From: JANRLF01 sp033762815
GTDB lineage: Bacteria > Bacteroidota > Bacteroidia > Chitinophagales > CAIOSU01
Length of the DNA stretch: 64,000 nucleotides
Reading direction: 5' to 3'
Assembly: GCA_033762815.1 (NCBI GenBank)
Contig: JANRLF010000001.1
Coordinates: forward strand, 62,001 to 126,000
The position numbers were made by a program, and so were the translations under genes. Of the stretch, positions 53,569 through 61,927 are shown in pieces. The notes below the pieces were generated by a model, which was not told the origin of the DNA, ran no database searches, and worked only from the letters and a program-made list of their open reading frames with translations. Within the stretch, counting starts at the first letter, position 1. Each line of letters opens with the position of its first letter.

Positions 53569-54921
53569 TTAGAAAGTTGTCGGCCAGTCGATGGAATTGA
53601 TGACATTTTCACCTACTGTGCGTCCCATTTCCAATCCTTTCATGTTATCAAAGTTGTAGTGGATGCCCCCATATAATCTAGAGTTGGCGCATTCCAAAGC
53701 CATATCATCAAAGTTGGTAAATGTTCTGGTTGAAAATCCGTAACGCACTTGGCTTCTGTCGGTAAAGTTATAGTTGGCATTTCCATTTGCGAACATATTC
53801 TTAAAAATCTCGGTACCAGCAGCGGCCTCCGTGGCGTGGCCAGAAGTATATGCTGGAAATGCGGGAGTACCTATTACGGTGGCAAAATTTGGGTCGATGT
53901 TTTGCTTAATATAGGTTACCGGCCTTATCAAAAAGTAGTCGTACTTACATTTCCAGCAACAGATAAATGCATCGTTTTCCGCTATTCCCAGCTTCGCAAA
54001 AGCCACGGCACTCATGGCAAGATTGGCATCATTTTCTTCCAGCAACTGCATCATGATATTGAAAGTATGGCCTGTTGGCGTACAGGTATTCATGGGGTCA
54101 TCGGCCCAATAGCGGGCGATGGTTTTTTGCTCTTCACTTGCGTTGGTTACCGTATTGTACACATTCATGGCTTCTTGGTAAAAAGGAGAAGCTGGATCGG
54201 TAGAATATGCAGGATGGGCAACCGGAACAATATTGGTGAGATTGGATGCTAGAAAAGGTCTATTGCTTCCCCACTTCGGAGCAATAGGGTTAGCGGTAGC
54301 ACCGGTAGGTATCCATGCACCGGTAATAGCAGGCCAAGTGTAAGGCAATTGGAATGGATCCATGTAGCTTTCATGGCCGCCGTCGGTTTTCGAATACTCA
54401 TAAATGGCATTGGCTACTGATTTTCCGTATGCAATGGAGCGTTCAGCAACCTCTTCGCTCACCCTGTAAGAAAGGGTACTTTGCCAATTGTTTTCCAGCG
54501 TGTTCACTTCAGCCAGGTTATCTGCAGAAATTTTCTTTTCGTACATTTTTCTGATAATTTCTGCCATAGCTGCATTGGCAGATAGTGCCCAGTTGTATTC
54601 CTTGTTTTCCTCAATTTTGGGCAACATATCTTCCGTCAAACCATTGATTTGCCCAGCAAGGCTTTTTGCCTCGGGCCAACCTTGTACAATGCTTTCATAA
54701 AGGGCTATACCCGTATATCCATAAGCTCTTGCAGCTTGGGGTGGCAAGAAGCCGCCAGTAGTTTTTACAATGGTACATTCAAGATTGATCCACTGACGGG
54801 TAAACTCCCCGTCAAAAGTAGTGGGGCTATCGCTTGTTACCACTTCTTGCTCATCTTTTTTACAAGAAGAGATGCTAAAAACAACCAATAGTAAGGCTAG
54901 GTATATGTTAATCCGTTTCAT
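53569..54921 (-). CDS. Vanadium-type haloperoxidase / PAP2-like lipoprotein
   Basis: A 450-aa lipoprotein (MKRINIYLALLLVVFSISSC). The phosphate/vanadate-binding motifs of the PAP2/haloperoxidase superfamily are present in order: KYDYFLIRP (KxxxxxxRP), YTSGHAT (PSGH-like) and SRLYGGIHYNFD (SRxxxGxHxxxD). They supply the two Arg, the Lys and the two His expected. Length and helical make-up fit bacterial vanadium haloperoxidase homologues; a phosphatase activity is the alternative. The ATG at 54921 gives the lipoprotein signal. Confidence 0.9.
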   Translation of the reverse strand: MKRINIYLALLLVVFSISSCKKDEQEVVTSDSPTTFDGEFTRQWINLECTIVKTTGGFLPPQAARAYGYTGIALYESIVQGWPEAKSLAGQINGLTEDMLPKIEENKEYNWALSANAAMAEIIRKMYEKKISADNLAEVNTLENNWQSTLSYRVSEEVAERSIAYGKSVANAIYEYSKTDGGHESYMDPFQLPYTWPAITGAWIPTGATANPIAPKWGSNRPFLASNLTNIVPVAHPAYSTDPASPFYQEAMNVYNTVTNASEEQKTIARYWADDPMNTCTPTGHTFNIMMQLLEENDANLAMSAVAFAKLGIAENDAFICCWKCKYDYFLIRPVTYIKQNIDPNFATVIGTPAFPAYTSGHATEAAAGTEIFKNMFANGNANYNFTDRSQVRYGFSTRTFTNFDDMALECANSRLYGGIHYNFDNMKGLEMGRTVGENVINSIDWPTTF

Positions 54922-55246
54922 GCCTGCCAAAATAAAGCATGTGTCAATGAATAGCAAATTTAATTTAATCGACTATGATGCTTAGATAGAAAGAAAAAAA
55001 ATGATACATTGCACAATGAGGCTGTAGTGTTTAAATGTAAGTGAAACTTCTACGCTTAAATACGTATAAAATTTGGGATTCTGCGTGGGTAGCCTCGGGA
55101 ACTAACAGCTTGCACAAATGCCCTAATCTACCCACGCCGAATCTTTAAAAGGGCACAGTTTCGCTGCCCATATATGTATGTCAATTGATATTTAATTGAT
55201 ATCGAAAAATAGATTTAAATATAGTCTTTAATAGGGGAATGACAAA
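54922..55246. other. Intergenic region with a long hairpin
   Basis: No gene seen. GATTCTGCGTGGGTAG (55077-55092) and CTACCCACGCCGAATC (55128-55143) are 16-base arms with a single mismatch around a 35-nt loop. A second small hairpin GGGCA/TGCCC (55151-55169) follows. It could be a REP-like or MITE-like palindrome or an untypical 3' structure of the NRDE gene. Confidence 0.55.
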
Positions 55247-55957
55247 TTAAAAGTGGTTAAAATCGACCAACACACTCTTTTGGGTGAGTAAATCAAGGTA
55301 GTACATACTATAGTTGCCCCCTTTGCTTTCGATACTGGTGATACTGATAGTACGTACTACATTCATTCTGTTCATGAGCATGTCGTTGTATTTATCACCT
55401 TCTCCTCCCTGCTGGTGAAAGTCCACGATTTGCTGTTGACTATATGCAGGATGGGCATTGAGCCAATCTTGGAACCAATGGTTCCTTTTCTCGATATATT
55501 CTTGGGTATACAATGTGGAAGATGCCCAAAGATGAGGTTGGGTTTCATCTATTGTTTTTAAATGTCTGTCAATTCCGTCCCATCTTAACTCGTATATCTT
55601 GCCATTTTGAATGGCAATTAAGGTAAAAGGTTCAATGTTATCGAGCGGATAATTTTCATAGAAGCTATGAACACTCACTTGTTTAAAAAAATCAAGAAAC
55701 ACCACGCCTCTACTAAGGCGGTATGGTAATTTGCGTTCGTGCCTTACAAATGCCCCGTTCAATAAGCAAGCCGCATTGCCATTCTCAGCCATAGCTATCC
55801 AAGTGCCGCCTGCTACGCTATCTTGAGGATAAACTAGGTTAGTCCCAGGCGAAAGCTGGTGCTTGCTGGGGGGCAAAGTGGGTCTTAAGGGTGATTCGTC
55901 CCTATTGGAAGTTAACAACCATCCTTTACCCAGCGGTAGGTAAGTCAATGTGCACAT
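55247..55957 (-). CDS. NRDE-family (TANGO2-like) protein
   Basis: A 236-aa protein starting MCTLTYLPLGKGWLLTSNRDES. Cys2 as potential N-terminal nucleophile and the NRDE box at 18-21 define the family. Its biochemical function is unsettled; eukaryotic TANGO2 has been linked to lipid and haem handling. The start overlaps the DinB gene upstream by 13 bp. Confidence 0.92.
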   Translation of the reverse strand: MCTLTYLPLGKGWLLTSNRDESPLRPTLPPSKHQLSPGTNLVYPQDSVAGGTWIAMAENGNAACLLNGAFVRHERKLPYRLSRGVVFLDFFKQVSVHSFYENYPLDNIEPFTLIAIQNGKIYELRWDGIDRHLKTIDETQPHLWASSTLYTQEYIEKRNHWFQDWLNAHPAYSQQQIVDFHQQGGEGDKYNDMLMNRMNVVRTISITSIESKGGNYSMYYLDLLTQKSVLVDFNHF

Positions 55958-56454
55958 GCCTCTCTATATCTTAGCGTGGATGGGGCCACACCAAAACTTT
56001 CTTCAATTGCAATGCTGGGCAAATAATGTTTAATACCGATTTTGATAATAGCCATGTGGTGTATGGCATGCTCAATATTATACAATAGCTCCCGTTGGTA
56101 ATTGCTTGCCACAGAGGCAGGATGGTTCAGGTCAGGGTTGCTCAAATGCACGTTCAGCCATAAAGTAGCATTGTTTTCAGGCAACGTTTCAATAAGTGTT
56201 TGTATTACCTCAAGGGCCTTTTGTACCGAACATTCTATCTCTATGTTCCTTTTCCTGAGGTCATAGTCAATTGTACCAGTCGGCAATTGTGAAAGCAGGC
56301 ATTGATAGAATTCTAAGATATGGCGGGTATGTTGGCCTATAGAGGATCCTGAAAATAGTTCACGGCCAGCGCTATAAGCCTCATTATCCAACTGTTCCAA
56401 CACTGTGGCTAGGTCATTTAGCAACTGCTTGGTAGTATCTATAAATATTTCCAT
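55945..56454 (-). CDS. DinB-superfamily protein (1)
   Basis: A 169-aa four-helix-bundle protein with the metal-binding pattern of the DinB/YfiT superfamily: SIGQHTRHILEFYQ (first His pair) and the C-terminal IEHAIHHMAIIKIG. Such proteins are metal-dependent thiol- or DNA-damage-related enzymes of varied function. The in-frame ATG at 56463 lies inside a -7 box (TAACTTTG on the minus strand, 56461-56468), so the ATG at 56454 is chosen; it is 6 bp past the box. Confidence 0.85.
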   Translation of the reverse strand: MEIFIDTTKQLLNDLATVLEQLDNEAYSAGRELFSGSSIGQHTRHILEFYQCLLSQLPTGTIDYDLRKRNIEIECSVQKALEVIQTLIETLPENNATLWLNVHLSNPDLNHPASVASNYQRELLYNIEHAIHHMAIIKIGIKHYLPSIAIEESFGVAPSTLRYREACAH

Positions 56455-56460
56455 CGATTG

Positions 56461-56468
56461 CAAAGTTA
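56461..56468 (-). promoter_or_regulatory. -7 box of the DinB(1)-NRDE operon
   Basis: On the minus strand this reads TAACTTTG, a perfect TAnnTTTG, ending 6 bp before the ATG at 56454, predicting a very short or absent leader. Confidence 0.5.
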
Positions 56469-56495
56469 ATCAGCTAGTTCGATAATCCTTTCAAC

Positions 56496-57278
56496 TTATT
56501 TTCCACTACCCATTGCACGCTGCTTCATTTCAGTGGCAAGTTCATCACCCAAATATCTTTCAATGATTCCATGTACGGCATAAATTACCGGTGTCATAAG
56601 CAAAGCCACCAAAAATTTGTAAATATAATTAACGGTCATCACTGCCAATACCCATTTCATACTGAGGCCAGCTCCTAAGTGAAAAGCTATATATAGCACC
56701 ACGAAAGAATCAACCAATTGTGAAATGATGGTAGAACCCGTCGCCCTGAGCCAAATATTCCGCTCTCCCGTCATCTCCTTTATTTTATGGAAAATGAAAA
56801 CGTCTAGGAATTGTGCTATCAAGAACGCCACAATAGAACCGAGTATGATATTGTTGCCCTGACCGAATACTGCCCCAAAGGCGTCGTTATAATTAGCGAT
56901 ACCTTTATCCTGCTTCAGGCCTATCCAGAAGTCAGCAGGTGCTAGGTTTATGCCAATAAAGAACATTAAGAAAGCATAAGTAATCAGTCCCACGGTCATC
57001 AATGACAACATCCTTACCCCTTTTATGCCATAGTATTCATTGATGATATCCGTCATTACGAACACAAAAGGCCAAAGCAGTACGCCACAAGTAAGGCTAA
57101 ATGACAGGTGGTCGATACCGAAGATAGTCATATCCAATGGCTGGAAGCCTAAGCTGCGCTCCAGGGAAAAAATCTTGACGCCGATAAACTCTGCAATCAT
57201 GGTATTGGCCACAAAAAAGCCTGCTAGAAAAACGAAAAGCCTACTGGATTTATGGTTGATAGCGTCAAATTGCTGCAT
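56496..57278 (-). CDS. yhhQ: Queuosine precursor transporter
   Basis: A 260-aa inner-membrane protein of the YhhQ/VUT (COG1738) family, with about six to eight helices. FVANTMIAEFIGVKIF near the N-terminus and the central DIINEYYG are characteristic, and QLVDSFVVLYIAFH is the conserved late motif. The family imports preQ0/preQ1 for queuosine in tRNA. It has its own -7 box 5 bp upstream of the ATG. Confidence 0.93.
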   Translation of the reverse strand: MQQFDAINHKSSRLFVFLAGFFVANTMIAEFIGVKIFSLERSLGFQPLDMTIFGIDHLSFSLTCGVLLWPFVFVMTDIINEYYGIKGVRMLSLMTVGLITYAFLMFFIGINLAPADFWIGLKQDKGIANYNDAFGAVFGQGNNIILGSIVAFLIAQFLDVFIFHKIKEMTGERNIWLRATGSTIISQLVDSFVVLYIAFHLGAGLSMKWVLAVMTVNYIYKFLVALLMTPVIYAVHGIIERYLGDELATEMKQRAMGSGK

Positions 57279-57283
57279 GGAAT

Positions 57284-57291
57284 CAAAGTTA
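57284..57291 (-). promoter_or_regulatory. -7 box of yhhQ
   Basis: On the minus strand this reads TAACTTTG, ending 5 bp before the yhhQ ATG. It overlaps the last codons of the upstream DinB gene. Confidence 0.45.
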
Positions 57292-57810
57292 TGCTATGGT
57301 ACCGGTAAGGTACCTTTCTTTCAAAATATGGATATGGTGGTTGGCATGGCCCAATAAAATGAAACCTAGCGCATTCACTGAAACCATTTGTCCGTTAGCA
57401 ATGCCCTGCTTAGCCAAATGTTCCGTTGTAAAACTATCGAATAGCATTTTTGTTGATTGGCGGGTAATAGATAATTCTTCTACCACCATACTCAATTTGC
57501 GGTGGGCAGTAGGCGCATTAGCCGCATACAGGTCCTCGTCAAATCCGGGCAAGGGCAAAGTTTCCCCTCTGGCTATACACAAAGCACGGTATGCAAAAAT
57601 TCTTTCCGAGTCCAGCACATGTTGCAGCAGTTCTTTAATGGTCCATTTGCCCGAAGCATAACTGTGGCTTCCCTTTTCTTCCGTTATGTTTTCCAACAAT
57701 GGGAACATTAACTGTTGTGAAAGTTCGAATGCAAGTGCAACGTCACTGCCAAGTGCCTGGCTAATATAGTGTTCGTAATAGGGCGGATACTCGGTTGTGG
57801 TCGGTCTCAT
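57289..57810 (-). CDS. DinB-superfamily protein (2)
   Basis: A 173-aa DinB-like four-helix protein. KWTIKELLQHVLDSERIFAYRAL and the C-terminal FILLGHANHHIHILKERYL carry the three expected metal-binding histidines. It starts 18 bp after trmN6 and probably shares its transcript. It is distinct in sequence from the other DinB protein 1 kb away. Confidence 0.92.
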   Translation of the reverse strand: MRPTTTEYPPYYEHYISQALGSDVALAFELSQQLMFPLLENITEEKGSHSYASGKWTIKELLQHVLDSERIFAYRALCIARGETLPLPGFDEDLYAANAPTAHRKLSMVVEELSITRQSTKMLFDSFTTEHLAKQGIANGQMVSVNALGFILLGHANHHIHILKERYLTGTIA

Positions 57811-57828
57811 ATTTATAAAATTGGGAAA

Positions 57829-58536
57829 TTACATTTTCAAATAAAAATCCCTTGTCAATGCTTGATAAGCTGGGGTGTATTGATGCCTTTCCCATTCGAT
57901 TACCAAATTATCTTCTAAATGTGGAAGCATTTGTCGGCTATATTGCAAAAGGCAGCGTTTTGGGGCGGTATTTGGGGTTGGCAGTACATTGGTTTTTCTA
58001 TATAGATGTAGTCCATGCTCTAGTGCTAGTAGTTGTACCTTAGCAAATTCCTGAGCCGGGATGATAATAGCCAATGAGGCATTGGGGCTAAAAAGCCGCA
58101 TACAGTTACCCATTAGTTCGCCAAATGTCAATGATGCCCAATGGCGCGCAAGGCCCCTTTCTGTAAGCTTTTTATTTAACGGCTGTTGGAAGTAGGGTGG
58201 ATTGCTTACAATCAAATCATAATTATTTGGAGGATGATAATCCTGAAGCGAAGTATGGTATGCCCCCAACCTATCAGCCCAGGGTGAAGCAGCAAAGTTG
58301 TCGGAGGCTTCTTTAGCGGCAGCCGCTTCTATTTCAATGGCATCTATCCGGGTCTGCTTGCTGCGTTGAGCTAGCATCAATGCTACAACACCGGTACCGG
58401 TGCCGATATCCAAAATAGTGGCAGCAGCCCCCAGTTCCGCCCAAGCGCCCAATAAGATGCCATCGGTACCAATCTTCATAGCACTGTTGGCCTGTTTTAC
58501 TGCAAATTGCTTGAAGCGGAACACCTGCTCGGGCAT
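57829..58536 (-). CDS. trmN6: tRNA1(Val) adenine-N6-methyltransferase
   Basis: A 235-aa TrmN6/YfiC-type enzyme that methylates A37 of tRNA-Val. FRFKQFAVKQANSAMKIGTDGILLGAWA at the N-terminus (residues 6-33), motif I LDIGTGTGVVALMLAQR and the catalytic NPPYF are intact. The ATG at 58536 (MPEQVFRFKQF) lies 4 bp after a perfect -7 box, so the in-frame ATG at 58557 cannot be used from that promoter. Confidence 0.93.
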   Translation of the reverse strand: MPEQVFRFKQFAVKQANSAMKIGTDGILLGAWAELGAAATILDIGTGTGVVALMLAQRSKQTRIDAIEIEAAAAKEASDNFAASPWADRLGAYHTSLQDYHPPNNYDLIVSNPPYFQQPLNKKLTERGLARHWASLTFGELMGNCMRLFSPNASLAIIIPAQEFAKVQLLALEHGLHLYRKTNVLPTPNTAPKRCLLQYSRQMLPHLEDNLVIEWERHQYTPAYQALTRDFYLKM

Positions 58537-58540
58537 CGAC

Positions 58541-58548
58541 CAAAAGTA
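58541..58548 (-). promoter_or_regulatory. -7 box of trmN6
   Basis: On the minus strand this reads TACTTTTG, a perfect TAnnTTTG, 4 bp before the ATG, which again predicts a leaderless mRNA. Confidence 0.5.
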
Positions 58549-58597
58549 CGAAATCAAATTGGCATGCTTTTTTATCTAAGTTGTCAAAAGAAATTGT

Positions 58598-58894
58598 ATG
58601 CCTACAGAGAAAGACAATACCGCCATGAAAATCGGCAATTCCGGTTCGGGCGAAATAAAAAACGAAAAGGGGAATCCACTACAAGGTAGGGACGATTATA
58701 ATGACGACGTGCTGAAAGGCGGCGATAGCCGGGGCGATGATTTGGGCAATCAAAAGCAGCCCATTAAAGAAACGGAGCCTACTATCAAGCAAAATCCGGA
58801 AGATATTGAGCCTCATGAGGAGTTTATTGACCCTAATGCCAATTTCAGTAAGGACGACCCAGTAGATGGCACTGAAAGGAACAAACCTTTATAA
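58598..58894 (+). CDS. Small disordered acidic protein
   Basis: A 98-aa protein rich in Asp, Glu, Asn, Gly and Lys with almost no hydrophobic core, so it is predicted disordered. It has no signal peptide and no recognised domain. Gene reality is supported by a frame that stays open without other overlaps, the divergent arrangement from trmN6 and the 10-bp spacing to the next small ORF. Confidence 0.55.
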   Translation: MPTEKDNTAMKIGNSGSGEIKNEKGNPLQGRDDYNDDVLKGGDSRGDDLGNQKQPIKETEPTIKQNPEDIEPHEEFIDPNANFSKDDPVDGTERNKPL

Positions 58895-58904
58895 AACCAG
58901 GCTT

Positions 58905-59066
58905 ATGTCATTGGAGAATGGTAAGATGCCCAATAAGGCCGGATATAGCGAAACACCGCTGAACCAGCAAGGGCAAGTAAACGGAGATTTATTATTGCCT
59001 CAGCATGGAGAGGATCGCCCCCATATAGTCGCAAGGTGGTGGAACAAGATGCGGAAGCTTTTTTAA
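58905..59066 (+). CDS. Very small protein with an amphipathic C-terminal tail
   Basis: A 53-aa ORF (MSLENGKMPNKAGYSETPL...) starting 10 bp after the previous gene. The N-terminal two thirds are polar; the end, VARWWNKMRKLF, is a Trp-rich amphipathic helix similar in pattern to the tails of the PhyH proteins (for example NNLWQKIRKLMTI). Function unknown. Confidence 0.5.
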   Translation: MSLENGKMPNKAGYSETPLNQQGQVNGDLLLPQHGEDRPHIVARWWNKMRKLF

Positions 59067-59090
59067 TGACTGAATGTAATGCGTAATAAG

Positions 59091-59133
59091 TAAATTCGTT
59101 GTATTTCAGATAATTTTGGGAACAACGAATTTA
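59091..59133. promoter_or_regulatory. 12-bp inverted repeat around the -7 box of the AsmA-like gene
   Basis: TAAATTCGTTGT (59091-59102) and ACAACGAATTTA (59122-59133) are perfect inverted copies 19 bp apart. The spacer contains the perfect -7 box TAATTTTG (59111-59118). The right arm ends 2 bp before the ATG at 59136. This is an arrangement expected of a repressor operator or a 5'-end hairpin. Confidence 0.6.
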
Positions 59134-59135
59134 TT

Positions 59136-61829
59136 ATGCTCAGGAAAATTTTCATCGCTTTTGCAATCATTCTTGTATTGCTTTTTGGGGCATTGATAGC
59201 CTTGCCTTTTCTTTTCAAAGATAAGTTGGCAGCTATAGCCAAAAAGGAAATCAATCAGCAAATCAATGCCACGGTAGATTGGAAGTCGGTAGGGGTTTCC
59301 ATTTTTTCTGATTTTCCGAATATCACCTTAAGCCTAAAGGAATTTTCAATAGTCAATAAAGCTCCTTTTGCGGGAGATACCTTGGCAAAGTTGGCTGCTT
59401 TTTCGGTCAGTGCCGATATCATGAGCGTTATCAAAGGTGACGTTGTCGATATTAAAGGCATTAGCATTGAAAAGCCTATAATTAAAGTGAAAGTGTTAAA
59501 AGACGGAACGGCCAATTATGACATTGCACTGCCCGATACCGCTAAAAAAGCACCTGATACCACCAGCGGGAGTTTTAACCTCAAATTGCAGCAATTCAGT
59601 ATTAGCGATGCCTTTATCTCCTATGATGATAAAGCATCGGATTTATATGCCGAACTGGACCAATTCAATAACATGCTGAAAGGCGATTTTACCCAAAGCC
59701 GTTTTATGCTCGACACCAAAACCACTTGTGAAAAGACGACTGTAGTTTCCGCTGGGGTAGCTTACTTGAATAAAGTAAAGGCCGACTTGAAGCTGGACTT
59801 GGATATTGACCAAGCCAACAGCAAATACACGCTAAAAGATAACACCATCCAACTAAACGATTTAAAGCTATCGCTCAATGGTTTTGTGACCATGGCTAAG
59901 CCCGAGGCCATAGATATGGATTTACAGTTCAAAGCGGCGCAAACGGAGTTCAAGAGCATTTTATCATTGGTGCCTGGTATTTACACACAACAATTCAGTG
60001 ATGTAAAAACCAGTGGTACACTGGCCCTGAATGGATATGCCAAAGGTACTTACGCCGGGGAAAGTTACCCAGCCTTTGGCATTGATTTAAAGGTGGGTAA
60101 TGCATCTTTTCAGTATCCAGGCCTGCCCGCCTCCGTTACGGATATCAATATTGACCTGAACGCCAAACACCCTGGGGGTGATTTGAACAAAATGGTAATA
60201 GATGTGCCCAAATGTGCCATGAAACTGGGCGGCGACCCATTCAACCTGCGACTTAATGTACAGACCCCGATAGTAGACCCACTGATTGATGCGGCATTAA
60301 TTGGCAAGGTCAATTTAGCTAATGTAAAGAATTACTACCCACTGCAACAGGGCGAAAGCCTTTCGGGATTGTTGGATATGAACGTAACGGCAAAGGGAAA
60401 GCTAAGTGCCATAGAACAAGAACGCTACGGTGATTTTCAAGCTGCAGGCAATATTGCGGTTTCCGGTATGGTATATCAAAGTAAGGATTTGCCGCAAAAG
60501 GTCAATCTGCAAAGCCTCAAGCTTAGTTTCACGCCCCAATATGTAAGCTTGGATAACTTGGTAGCAACACTAGGCAAAAGCGATTTCAATGCGCAAGGCC
60601 GTATGGACAATTTCCTGAACTACCTTTTCGCGGGCGATATGCTGAAGGGTAGCTTCAGCCTGAAATGTAATACCCTTGACCTTAACGAGTTCATGACCGA
60701 GGAAACCAGTACCAAAACCCAGCAAACCACCACGGCACAAGGTACCAAAACCAGTACGGAAAGCACGGCTATGCAGGTGCCCGCCAATATCAATTTCAGT
60801 ATGGATGCCAGCATTGCCAAGCTTTTGTATGACAATGTGGTAATGAACACCGTGGCGGGTAAAATCAATATCAAAGACGAAACGGTGCAATTGGAGTACC
60901 TGAAAGGGAGGGTTTTCAATGGCACTATCGCTTTCAATGGCACCTATTCCACTTTTATGACCGAGGTGCCCAAAGTAAACATGCAGGTCGCCATTGATAA
61001 ACTGAGCATACCCGATGCGGTAAAGGCATTCAGCACCACCGAAAAGATATTGCCACTGGCCAAGCAAATGAAAGGGACCTTCAGCACTACTTTCGATATG
61101 AAAGGCAACTTGAATGAGGACCTATCACCTGACCTGAACTCCCTACTGGCAAATGGCAGGGTGGATCTTATGGAGATAGAACTGAGCGGCAACAAGGTAA
61201 TGAACAAATTGGCCGACCAATTCAAAATACCGCAGCTGAAAACCTTGAAAGTACCCAATGCATGGACGGTAGTAGAGTTAATTGACGGGAAAATATTCGT
61301 AAAGCCCTTTGATGTAATGGTAAACGGTATGAAAATGAACATTTTTGGTTCACATAGCTTAACCAACAGTATGGATTATACCATGCTAATGGATGTGCCC
61401 AGCCAGCTATTGGGCCCTGCTAATAGTCTGGTGTCCGGATTGTTGTCGAAGAGCCCTATACCGGGCGTTAGTGCCGCCAATCTGCCCCAGAACATGAAGT
61501 TCAAGGTAGGCCTGACAGGAAAAACCGATGACCCAAAAATTGCCATTAATCTGGTTTCTGGCAGTGGCAGTACAGCCAAGGACTTGGCCCAACAGCAAGT
61601 GGATGCCGCCAAACAAAAGCTGGAAGAGGAGGCTGCCAAGGCAAAAGCAGAGGCCGAGCGCCTAAAGAACGAGGCAGAAGCAAAAGCGAAAGCCGAATTG
61701 GAAAAGCAAAAGAAGGCAGCAGAGGAAAAAGCCAAAAAGGAAGCGGAACGCTTGAAAAAAGAAGCGGAAGAGAAAGCCAAGAAGGAAGCAGAAAAAGCAC
61801 TAAAGGACAAATTGAAATGGCCTAGGTAG
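59136..61829 (+). CDS. Large AsmA-family envelope protein with charged coiled-coil tail
   Basis: An 897-aa protein. One N-terminal transmembrane helix (about 5-27) is followed by an AsmA N-terminal domain (INATVDWKSVGVSIFSDFPNITLSLKEFSIVN) and a long repetitive beta region up to an AsmA_2-like C-terminal region. AsmA proteins are thought to form periplasmic grooves moving phospholipid to the outer membrane. The last about 85 residues (from about 812) are an Ala/Lys/Glu-rich heptad-like helix (AKAEAERLKNEAEAKAKAE and repeats), an uncommon addition that would form a long single helix or coiled coil. Confidence 0.88.
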   Translation: MLRKIFIAFAIILVLLFGALIALPFLFKDKLAAIAKKEINQQINATVDWKSVGVSIFSDFPNITLSLKEFSIVNKAPFAGDTLAKLAAFSVSADIMSVIKGDVVDIKGISIEKPIIKVKVLKDGTANYDIALPDTAKKAPDTTSGSFNLKLQQFSISDAFISYDDKASDLYAELDQFNNMLKGDFTQSRFMLDTKTTCEKTTVVSAGVAYLNKVKADLKLDLDIDQANSKYTLKDNTIQLNDLKLSLNGFVTMAKPEAIDMDLQFKAAQTEFKSILSLVPGIYTQQFSDVKTSGTLALNGYAKGTYAGESYPAFGIDLKVGNASFQYPGLPASVTDINIDLNAKHPGGDLNKMVIDVPKCAMKLGGDPFNLRLNVQTPIVDPLIDAALIGKVNLANVKNYYPLQQGESLSGLLDMNVTAKGKLSAIEQERYGDFQAAGNIAVSGMVYQSKDLPQKVNLQSLKLSFTPQYVSLDNLVATLGKSDFNAQGRMDNFLNYLFAGDMLKGSFSLKCNTLDLNEFMTEETSTKTQQTTTAQGTKTSTESTAMQVPANINFSMDASIAKLLYDNVVMNTVAGKINIKDETVQLEYLKGRVFNGTIAFNGTYSTFMTEVPKVNMQVAIDKLSIPDAVKAFSTTEKILPLAKQMKGTFSTTFDMKGNLNEDLSPDLNSLLANGRVDLMEIELSGNKVMNKLADQFKIPQLKTLKVPNAWTVVELIDGKIFVKPFDVMVNGMKMNIFGSHSLTNSMDYTMLMDVPSQLLGPANSLVSGLLSKSPIPGVSAANLPQNMKFKVGLTGKTDDPKIAINLVSGSGSTAKDLAQQQVDAAKQKLEEEAAKAKAEAERLKNEAEAKAKAELEKQKKAAEEKAKKEAERLKKEAEEKAKKEAEKALKDKLKWPR

Positions 61830-61927
61830 AATTTTGAGAATGCGAAGCCGTACCAGCCTGCCCCGCTTCTTGCACGACCATCCTCGCTGCGGTTCGAATC
61901 TACTTATAACAACTAAGGTGCTTCTTG

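Noticed and set aside
61891..61900. tRNA-like T-loop GGTTCGAATC
   Set aside because: No flanking T-stem, acceptor stem or anticodon arm can be formed around it.
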